Below, one piece after another: positions 1-6,761 of a stretch of DNA of 64,000 bases (position 1 is its first letter; each line of letters starts with the position of its first letter). The position numbers and the translations under genes are program-made. Source of the stretch: Christiangramia lutea (GTDB taxonomy: Bacteria > Bacteroidota > Bacteroidia > Flavobacteriales > Flavobacteriaceae); NCBI RefSeq assembly GCF_022489035.1, contig NZ_JAKVTV010000006.1, forward strand, positions 62,001 to 126,000, written 5' to 3'. Under the pieces are notes generated by a model. The model searched no databases. It saw only the letters and a list, made by a program, of their open reading frames with translations, and was not told the DNA's origin.

Positions 1-1105
1 AAGGATCTTTTGTGGATGGATCTGTCCGCAAACGATCTTTATGGAAATGGTTTTCAGAAGAATAGAATACTGGATTGAAGGTGACCGTGGTAAACAAATA
101 AGACTGGATAAGCAGAACTGGAATGCCGAGAAGATCAGGAAAAAAGCGTCAAAATGGTTCATTTTCTTCATCATCTCCTTTTTGATCGCTAATGTTTTTC
201 TTGCTTATCTAATTGGAAGCGACAGGTTGCTTTTATATATCCAGGAAGGTCCCCTTGCTCATATTAGCACCCTTATTTCATTGCTCATCTTTACCGGGGT
301 GTTCTATTTTGTTTTTGCCTGGTTTCGGGAGCAGGTTTGTGTCATCGCCTGTCCCTACGGAAGGTTGCAAGGAGTGCTCCTAGATACGAAATCTATAGTT
401 GTGGCCTATGATCATAAAAGAGGCGAAAAGGAAAAGGGGAGAGCGAAATTCAAAAAGAATGAGGATAGAGAAGCTAGCGGGAAAGGAGATTGTATAGATT
501 GCTTGCAATGTGTGCAGGTTTGTCCAACCGGTATCGATATCAGGAATGGGACACAACTGGAATGTGTGAATTGCACCGCATGTATCGACGCCTGCAATAA
601 CATTATGGATGCTGTGGATCTTCCTCGAGGCTTAATTAGATATGCCAGCGAGGAGAATATTGAAAAGAGGAAGAAGTTCAAGTTCACTCCGCGAATCAAG
701 GGTTACGCAGCGGTGTTATTTATCCTGGTTTCGGTTTTAACAGGAATGCTTTTTCTCAGAAGCGATGTGGAAGCAAATATTTTAAGACTTCCCGGGCAAC
801 TTTACGAACATAAGGAGAACAATATTATTAGTAATGTTTATACCTATAAGCTGATAAATAAGACTTCGAAGGATTATGAGAATGTTCAGTTTAAACTAAT
901 GTCCCATAAGGGGAGCATCAGGACAGTAAAGGGAAGTTCTATTCTCGTTCCCGCGAATGGACTGGCTGAAGGCACGCTTTTTATTGAAATAAACAAAGCC
1001 GCTCTGGAAACCGAAAAAGATAAATTGAAGATTGCTGTCTATGACGGTGAGAACCTTATAGAAACCACGGGGACGACTTTCTTAGGTCCGCGGAGTTATA
1101 ATTAG
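1..1105 (+). CDS. ccoG: CcoG (FixG/RdxA) cbb3 oxidase accessory protein, 5' partial
   Basis: Membrane iron-sulfur protein of the CcoG/FixG family, needed for maturation of cbb3-type cytochrome oxidase, probably through copper handling. The frame is open from base 2, upstream of the first ATG at 41, and encodes CGWICPQTIF, the conserved family motif, so the gene starts before the window. Numbering from the ATG at 41, there are membrane segments at about 38-59, 74-94 and 220-238. A CVIACPYGR motif lies at 100-108. Two 4Fe-4S clusters are marked by Cys151/154/157/161 and Cys175/178/181/185. The C-terminal 110 residues form the Ig-like FixG tail. A ccoH-like gene follows after 107 bases, the usual order in Bacteroidota oxidase clusters. 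Family assignment is secure; the exact biochemical role is from family knowledge. Confidence 0.95.
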   Translation, partial: RIFCGWICPQTIFMEMVFRRIEYWIEGDRGKQIRLDKQNWNAEKIRKKASKWFIFFIISFLIANVFLAYLIGSDRLLLYIQEGPLAHISTLISLLIFTGVFYFVFAWFREQVCVIACPYGRLQGVLLDTKSIVVAYDHKRGEKEKGRAKFKKNEDREASGKGDCIDCLQCVQVCPTGIDIRNGTQLECVNCTACIDACNNIMDAVDLPRGLIRYASEENIEKRKKFKFTPRIKGYAAVLFILVSVLTGMLFLRSDVEANILRLPGQLYEHKENNIISNVYTYKLINKTSKDYENVQFKLMSHKGSIRTVKGSSILVPANGLAEGTLFIEINKAALETEKDKLKIAVYDGENLIETTGTTFLGPRSYN

Positions 1106-1143
1106 AAGTGAGATATAAGTATTGAGATCTTAGAAAGGATTGT

Positions 1144-1167
1144 CAGCCTGAGCGCAATCGAAGGCTG
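1144..1167. repeat. REP-like inverted repeat between ccoG and ccoH
   Basis: The arms CAGCCT (1144-1149) and AGGCTG (1162-1167) flank a centre resembling TGAGCGNAGTCGAAG. This is the core of short interspersed palindromes scattered in intergenic regions of many Bacteroidota. Only one copy is seen in this window. No T run follows, so it is not an obvious terminator. Membership of a genome-wide repeat family is inferred from memory of the motif. Confidence 0.5.
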
Positions 1168-1212
1168 AAAAAAGTGAAAGCCGAAAAAATAGAATTTTAA
1201 AAAAAATAAATT

Positions 1213-1662
1213 ATGAAGATCAATTGGGGAACAGGTTTGGTAATTGGGATGGTCGCTTTCATCACCTTCATCATGTATTTTGTAGTGACCATGATGAGCA
1301 GTTCAGATTATGATCACGACCTGGTTGTGGAAGATTACTATAAAGAAGAATTGCACTATCAGCAGGACATAGATGCTGAAAAGAATGCTCTGGCCATGGA
1401 TCAAAAGATTAACCTTAGGAGAGAAGGCTCCAAACTAATTCTTCAATTTCCCGGAGATATGGATCTGACTAAACTTGAAGGTAATGTGAATTTCTACCGG
1501 CCTTCAAATAAACTGCTGGATTTCAATATTCCGTTATCAGATATCAAAGGACAGGAACTGGAAGTTCCGGAAGCCACCTTGATACAGGGCAGGTGGAATA
1601 TAAAAGTGTATTGGCAAAAAGAAGGAAAGGAATTTTTATTCAAGGAAGAAATCGTGTACTAA
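1213..1662 (+). CDS. FixH/CcoH-like cbb3 oxidase assembly protein
   Basis: A 149-residue single-pass membrane protein. Residues 1-7 are followed by a hydrophobic segment at about 8-28, then an extracytoplasmic domain. This matches FixH/CcoH proteins, which associate with the cbb3 oxidase during assembly. The sequence YYKEELHYQQDIDAEKNA (about residues 43-60) is the conserved juxtamembrane stretch of the family in Bacteroidota. The next gene starts one base after the stop codon, so the two are translated from one message. Copper delivery by the neighbouring CcoG supports the same pathway. Assignment rests on topology, motif and position. Confidence 0.85.
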   Translation: MKINWGTGLVIGMVAFITFIMYFVVTMMSSSDYDHDLVVEDYYKEELHYQQDIDAEKNALAMDQKINLRREGSKLILQFPGDMDLTKLEGNVNFYRPSNKLLDFNIPLSDIKGQELEVPEATLIQGRWNIKVYWQKEGKEFLFKEEIVY

Positions 1663-1663
1663 A

Positions 1664-2389
1664 ATGTTCATATCGGCACTCATATTCGGATTACTTGGAA
1701 GCTTTCATTGTATTGGAATGTGCGGCCCCATTGCATTTTTACTACCCCTGGATAGGGAAAATAACCTGAGAAGATTACTTCAGATCTTCCTTTATCATTC
1801 CGGCCGGATCTTTTCCTATGCCGTGATCGGTTTAGCCTTCGGTATTGTGGGGAAAGGTTTGTCCTTATTCGGATTACAACAGCAGTTATCAATTATCATG
1901 GGAACTATAATGCTGTTACTGGTTCTAATTCCGAAGCGGAAACTGGGGAAATTAAATCCTGAAAATGCGGGTTTTAAATTCGTTTCTAATCTAAAAAATC
2001 ATCTTGGAAAAGAACTTCAAAAGAAAAAGCCAGATACATTTTTCACAGTAGGCTTTTTAAATGGTTTTCTTCCCTGCGGACTGGTATATATGGCAGTTTT
2101 AGGCGCCATTGCCGGCGGGAGTGCTCTGGAAGGTTCTTTATATATGGTTCTTTTTGGTCTTGGAACCATCCCTTTAATGACTAGTGCGATCTGGCTTAGT
2201 AACATAATTTCGTTAAAAAGCCGCAAATATATTCGCAGGTTCATCCCGCTTTTTGTGGGTGTAATCGCGATCATGTTTATCCTGCGAGGCTTGGGATTGG
2301 GAATTCCCTATGTTTCTCCAAAACAACAAACTGAAAGGGTTTCTTCAGAATTTGAATGTCATCAACCATTACAAATCACAAAATCTTGA
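1664..2389 (+). CDS. SafE/DsbD_2-like membrane protein of the cbb3 cluster
   Basis: A 241-residue polytopic protein with about six membrane helices, opening with FISALIFGLLGSFHCIGMCG. The paired cysteines near the N-terminus (CIGMCG, residues 16-21) and a second conserved FLPCGLVYMA motif at about 136-145 mark the SafE/UreH-like, DsbD-related transmembrane family. Members beside ccoG and ccoH in Bacteroidota are thought to take part in oxidase maturation, perhaps in copper or thiol transfer; the substrate is not established. It sits one base after the ccoH-like stop and three bases before a tiny membrane ORF, so it belongs to the same operon. Confidence 0.85.
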   Translation: MFISALIFGLLGSFHCIGMCGPIAFLLPLDRENNLRRLLQIFLYHSGRIFSYAVIGLAFGIVGKGLSLFGLQQQLSIIMGTIMLLLVLIPKRKLGKLNPENAGFKFVSNLKNHLGKELQKKKPDTFFTVGFLNGFLPCGLVYMAVLGAIAGGSALEGSLYMVLFGLGTIPLMTSAIWLSNIISLKSRKYIRRFIPLFVGVIAIMFILRGLGLGIPYVSPKQQTERVSSEFECHQPLQITKS

Positions 2390-2392
2390 ATT

Positions 2393-2530
2393 ATGTTAGT
2401 ATTAATCAACATCCCTTGGGTTAACTGGAGTTTGGGAACGGGTATCATATTGTTTTTCGGGATCGTTTGTTTGGCATTGATCCTTATTGTTAATCATATG
2501 ATTAAAAACGGAGGAAGAAAGGATAATTAA
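2393..2530 (+). CDS. 45-aa single-pass membrane protein, end of cbb3 maturation operon
   Basis: A short frame starting ATG at 2393, three bases after the SafE-like stop, and ending TAA at 2528-2530. It encodes 45 residues with one strong hydrophobic segment (about 16-34, GTGIILFFGIVCLALILIV) and a short positively charged tail, the pattern of an N-out, C-in single-pass protein. Tight spacing and the terminator-like hairpin just after it argue that it is the last gene of the operon. I do not recognise the family. Several cbb3 oxidases carry tiny single-helix subunits, so a role as an assembly or stability peptide is possible but is only inference. Confidence 0.55.
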   Translation: MLVLINIPWVNWSLGTGIILFFGIVCLALILIVNHMIKNGGRKDN

Positions 2531-2532
2531 AG

Positions 2533-2563
2533 AATACAGAAAATCCTGTATTATTTGTCTTTT
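2533..2563 (+). terminator. Terminator after cbb3 maturation operon
   Basis: Stem AATACAG (2533-2539) pairs with CTGTATT (2546-2552) over a six-base loop, followed by ATTTGTCTTTT. It begins three bases after the stop of the 45-aa ORF. The stem is AT-rich, so strength is uncertain. Confidence 0.5.
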
Positions 2564-2830
2564 ATCCGAAGATGATTTGAATTTTAAAAATTACTTCGTA
2601 AATTTATTATGTTGTAATTTGGTAAAACGATAACACGAAGGCTAACTGAATATGCGTTTGTATATTGGTTAGCCTTTTTTGTTTTTGAGTTTTTTTTCTA
2701 TGTATGAAAATTCTTTCCAAATTTTGTTAATATCGTATTGATAATTCAATCCTAAAAATCTATTCTAGAGCAAATTGTAATAACGATAATTCCTAAATTA
2801 TCATTGTTTTAACAATTTAAAATATAAGAT
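2564..2830. other. Intergenic gap holding a second hairpin-plus-T terminator
   Basis: No credible coding frame. The main feature is a long hairpin: GGCTAAC (2640-2646) pairs with GTTAGCC (2668-2674), an inner AATAT/ATATT extends the stem, and six T residues follow (2675-2680) with more T-rich sequence. It lies about 75 bases beyond the first terminator and 150 bases before the next gene. It could be a backup terminator, or the 3' end of a small RNA whose promoter I cannot identify. The remainder up to 2770 is AT-rich and featureless. Confidence 0.45.
2775..2806 (+). promoter_or_regulatory. Possible promoter of hybrid regulator gene
   Basis: TTG at 2775-2777, a 21-base spacer and TATCATTG at 2799-2806 give a one-mismatch match to the flavobacterial TTTG/TAnnTTTG promoter. 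The gene start is 24 bases downstream of the box. Confidence 0.3.
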
Positions 2831-5800
2831 TTGGGGCATTTTAAATTTAAAATTCTGCTTTTCCTGGTGATTCTTTCAGGAAGCAGCAGTAGTTCTTATG
2901 GTCAAACCACGGTATCTGCTCAAAAAATACAGGCGATAGATGCCTTTCTCAAAGCTGAAGAGGTTCATATACAAAAAGATCAAGAAGAAAACCTTTGGAT
3001 CACGACGCCGGTAAAGGTAACGAGGTATAATTCTGTAGAGGTTCAGGATTATAATAAATTCCGCGGCATGCCTACGGAAATAGGGAAAGATTACCAGGGA
3101 ACCTATTCAGATTCAGAGAATAATATCTGGGTCTATGCTGAAAAGGGTCTCGCTATATTCCAGCCCGGGAAAGACAGTTTTGAATTCGTTAGCGATATCA
3201 CGGGAAAGATTTATTCCATGCGTGAAGATTCAGGTAATCAACTCTGGATCGCTGCCGAAAACGGAGTTTTTAAACTAAATATAGACTCAGATAAGAAGGA
3301 TTTTGGTATTTCAAGGTTCCTTTCTGAAAATACTATGGCAGTAGATATTGCCCTTTTCAATGATAAAATAATCTTTGCCGGTCCCAACGGTATTCTTAGT
3401 ATAGACAGGCGTTCAGGTAAATTTAAGAAGGTAGATATGGGATATTTCCAGGATCTGCCAATTACCACGGTGGAAGCCGTAGGGGGTAACATCCTGGTCG
3501 GGACAAATGGTAAAGGTCTTTTCAAAATTGACTCCGACCTTAACAATTTTCAAAAAGTATATACTCTTCCTGCCCAATTCGGGAATAAGAAAATAACCGG
3601 GATGGAATTTTTGTATGATGAGGTTTTACTTTCAATAAAAGGTTCAGGAATAGCGAGACTGGATAAGAATCTTGCTTATATCCCTGTAAATAATAAATTC
3701 CCGGACGATATCTATAGTATTTATCTTGATGATAGCAATCTGCTGTGGATGGTTGCCAGAGAAGGATTGTTCCTGAGTAATTTTTCAGGATATGCGGTTA
3801 AGAAATTACAGAATGATCCTGCAAGATATTCAAGCCTGGCTAATGATTTTGTAACAGCGGTAGAAACGGACTCAAAGGGTTCAGTTTGGTTTGGAACTGC
3901 TGATGGGCTTAGCATTTGGGACACCAGGACCGATAGATGGCGACATATAAAAAACCTGAATTTCAAACGAAATTTTGAAGATCCAGATGAGATCACAGAT
4001 CTGGTAGCCGCTGGTGATCATATGTGGATTGCTACTGCCAATGATGGTGTTTATAAGATCAATATCCATACACTTTTAAGAGCACATTATTCTACAGATG
4101 CTTTATATAAAACGAAGATTAAGGCTGCGAATACGGTTTTCACAGATGCTGGGGAAAATGTTTGGATAGGAGGAAACGATGGATTTTTAACCAGGATTTC
4201 TCCAAATAACCAGATAAAGAATTATCCCTTGATAGAGGTTCAGGCCATTGGCGAATTAGGTCCGAAAAAGATAATTATCGCGACAAGATCAAGGGTTCAT
4301 TCGCTTGATCCTTATTCGGGCCGTATTACCGATCTTGAAAAACTCAATGCAAATAGCGAAATGGATTATTATGCCGTTAATGACCTGAAGATTACCCACT
4401 CCGGGATCGGCTTATTTGCGACAAAAGGAGCTGGTTTGATCAGCTATAATTTCAAAACAGAAGAAATTACTGTTCTAAATAAACAAAATGCCCTGCCCAG
4501 CAATAATATCAATGGGATCGAATTGGATGATAATAGTGGATATTGGCTCACTTCAGATAAAGGCCTTGTTTTTTACAATTCTGAAGATGAAAATGTAAAG
4601 CTTTATTCTGAATTACATGGATTGTCTTCAACCGAAATCAATACAGCTTTCGCTAAGCTGGAAAATGGAGCCATGGTTTTTGGAGGTAGTAAAGGGGTCA
4701 ATATTTTTAAACCTAAAACTATGCTCGCGCAACAGGACTTTAAACCTAGACTTGAGTTGAGGTCCTTTACGGTGCCAAAAGAAAAGAATAATGGAAATGA
4801 AAATATTGATCTTGCGGTTAACAGGCAGGTAGAAATCGATGAGAATTCAGGTTTCAGGATAAATTTTGCCGGGATCTCCCATCTGGCTCCTGATTCTATA
4901 CTGTATTCCTGGAAACTTACTGGTCTGGAAGAGGAATGGAGCAAACCAATACCAGTTAATCATGCAAACTATGCGAATCTGGCTCCTGGAAATTATACTT
5001 TTCTTGTGAAAGCAAAACTGGTAGATTCTGGTTGGACCCAGCCGGAATCTATTGATCTAAATGTTGCAGGATTAGGAAGTTCCGTTAGCAGCGTTTATTT
5101 GTTTATGGGAATCAGCGTACTGGCCATGGTCGCAATTTTTGTCGTGGTGTTCATAAAAAGATCCCGAAATGCCGATAAGGCAGCTAGAGAAGAGTTGCGC
5201 CAGAATCTGCAAAAAGAATTTAAACAACCGGTGGAAAGTGCCGTAAAATCCCTGAATAAGATCTCTGCAGAGGCGCTTAAGGGAGATCCGGAAGATCTTC
5301 AACGATACGCCGCGAGATTCGATGATCTATTCAACCAGATACTCAATTTTAATTACCAGGGTTCAGTTTATGAGATCTCAAAGATTAATCTTGAGGTACA
5401 TATTCCGAAAGTGCTGGATGAGATAAAGCCGGTTTTCAAGAGCAGGGACCTGGAAGTAATCCTTAACAATCAGTGGGGAGGATCTGAATTTTACTATAAC
5501 CTGGAGTTACTGGATAAGGTCATCTTCAGCATGATCTCAGGTAGTGCGGGCTACACCAATAATAAGGCTAAGATAATTCTTAACCTTATCGAAACCAATA
5601 TAGGAGATCTTAAAATTCAGGTGACCGATAATGGAAGAGGTATACCCGAAAATGATCTTAAGGTTATTGAAAAGAAAAGATCTATCAATACTACCAAAAG
5701 GCTAAGGGATAAAAGTGGTCTTAGATATATTATCAAAGCCAAAGAGCTGATACTCGAGGCAGGTGGAAGCTTTTCTTATGAAACTGAATTAAATGAAGGC

Positions 5801-6691
5801 TCTACATTTACTGCTGTAGTAAAGAATCGAAAGGGAGATTACAGAAAAGTTCCGGAAAGAGCTGCCTCCATTCTTAAAAAAGAAAGTATTAGGCCAGTTA
5901 CGGAAACAAAAGTTCTACCCGGTATCAAAAATCTAAGCGAGTGTAAAATCCTTATTATTGAAAATGAATTAGAGAGCAGGGAATTGCTGGTAAATGAAAT
6001 TGGCAAATATTGTCAGGTATATCAGGCTGTTTCAGCTGAAGAAGGCCTGGATAAAGCAGGAATGATCTTTCCAGATATTATTATTTCAGCTGCAATGTTT
6101 CCAGATATGAACGCGGTTCAGCTTTCAAAAATGCTCAAAAGAAATACAGGCTTAAATCATATCAATATTTTTCTCCTTGCAGAACAGAACCAGGCCATTC
6201 ATGACCTTCAATTAGAGGAGATTTCAATAGTTATAAAAAAACCGATTGATATGAATCTTCTGCTTGGTAAGCTTACCGAAGTATTGAACTGGCAAAAGGA
6301 TCTGAGAAAAAGTTTCGTTCAATCGTATATAGATCATACCAAACCTGAATTTCGCAGTGAAAGGGATAAGAAGTTCATCCAGGATCTAACTGATAGGACT
6401 ATTCAGAATATCAAAAATGAAAGTTTTTCTGTTCATGACCTAAGCTCGGCACTTGGAGTTAGCAGTAATACTTTATTCATGAAGCTCAAAAGTCTGGTAG
6501 ACCTGTCTCCGCAGGATTTTATGGAGTTTACGAGATTGAACTACGCGAGGGATCTAATGGAGCATACAGATATGAATGTGATGGAAATTGCTTATAAATC
6601 TGGATTCTCAAGCCCGAGTATCTTTTATGAGTCTTATAAAAAATTTTATGGCTACAGTCTAACTGAAGCAGTAGATAAAGATTCAGAATAA
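2831..6691 (+). CDS. Hybrid two-component-like regulator (propeller, pseudo-kinase, pseudo-receiver, AraC HTH)
   Basis: A 1286-residue HTCS-type one-protein regulator. Order: signal peptide (1-25); two-component-regulator propeller repeats (about 40-640); Y_Y_Y domain (about 685-745); membrane segment (about 755-776); HisKA/HATPase region (about 785-1010); receiver (1038-1145); AraC-type helix-turn-helix (about 1180-1280). Key residues are lost. The phosphoacceptor His of the usual SHEFRTP motif is Lys795 in QKEFKQP. The N-box Asn is Gly904. The receiver phosphoacceptor Asp is Ala1087 (IIISAAMFP). The G1 Asp933 and receiver Lys1137 remain. Signalling through His-Asp phosphotransfer therefore looks impossible, although the domain layout is intact. 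The start is TTG at 2831 because an in-frame TAA lies two codons upstream. HTCS proteins usually sense glycans and switch on nearby genes; the convergent alpha-glucan operon is a candidate target, but nothing in the sequence proves it. Confidence 0.9.
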   Translation: MGHFKFKILLFLVILSGSSSSSYGQTTVSAQKIQAIDAFLKAEEVHIQKDQEENLWITTPVKVTRYNSVEVQDYNKFRGMPTEIGKDYQGTYSDSENNIWVYAEKGLAIFQPGKDSFEFVSDITGKIYSMREDSGNQLWIAAENGVFKLNIDSDKKDFGISRFLSENTMAVDIALFNDKIIFAGPNGILSIDRRSGKFKKVDMGYFQDLPITTVEAVGGNILVGTNGKGLFKIDSDLNNFQKVYTLPAQFGNKKITGMEFLYDEVLLSIKGSGIARLDKNLAYIPVNNKFPDDIYSIYLDDSNLLWMVAREGLFLSNFSGYAVKKLQNDPARYSSLANDFVTAVETDSKGSVWFGTADGLSIWDTRTDRWRHIKNLNFKRNFEDPDEITDLVAAGDHMWIATANDGVYKINIHTLLRAHYSTDALYKTKIKAANTVFTDAGENVWIGGNDGFLTRISPNNQIKNYPLIEVQAIGELGPKKIIIATRSRVHSLDPYSGRITDLEKLNANSEMDYYAVNDLKITHSGIGLFATKGAGLISYNFKTEEITVLNKQNALPSNNINGIELDDNSGYWLTSDKGLVFYNSEDENVKLYSELHGLSSTEINTAFAKLENGAMVFGGSKGVNIFKPKTMLAQQDFKPRLELRSFTVPKEKNNGNENIDLAVNRQVEIDENSGFRINFAGISHLAPDSILYSWKLTGLEEEWSKPIPVNHANYANLAPGNYTFLVKAKLVDSGWTQPESIDLNVAGLGSSVSSVYLFMGISVLAMVAIFVVVFIKRSRNADKAAREELRQNLQKEFKQPVESAVKSLNKISAEALKGDPEDLQRYAARFDDLFNQILNFNYQGSVYEISKINLEVHIPKVLDEIKPVFKSRDLEVILNNQWGGSEFYYNLELLDKVIFSMISGSAGYTNNKAKIILNLIETNIGDLKIQVTDNGRGIPENDLKVIEKKRSINTTKRLRDKSGLRYIIKAKELILEAGGSFSYETELNEGSTFTAVVKNRKGDYRKVPERAASILKKESIRPVTETKVLPGIKNLSECKILIIENELESRELLVNEIGKYCQVYQAVSAEEGLDKAGMIFPDIIISAAMFPDMNAVQLSKMLKRNTGLNHINIFLLAEQNQAIHDLQLEEISIVIKKPIDMNLLLGKLTEVLNWQKDLRKSFVQSYIDHTKPEFRSERDKKFIQDLTDRTIQNIKNESFSVHDLSSALGVSSNTLFMKLKSLVDLSPQDFMEFTRLNYARDLMEHTDMNVMEIAYKSGFSSPSIFYESYKKFYGYSLTEAVDKDSE

Positions 6692-6703
6692 TTTTGCCCT
6701 AAT

Positions 6704-6745
6704 AAAAATTAGCCTGTCGGGAACTATTCCTGACAGGCTAATTAT
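6704..6745. terminator. Bidirectional terminator between regulator and alpha-glucan operon
   Basis: TTAGCCTGTC (6709-6718) pairs with GACAGGCTAA (6732-6741), and an inner GGAA/TTCC extends the stem. It sits between convergent genes with A-rich sequence before it and T-containing sequence after it, so it can serve both strands. Confidence 0.7.
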
Positions 6746-6761
6746 ACTAAGTTATATTTGG

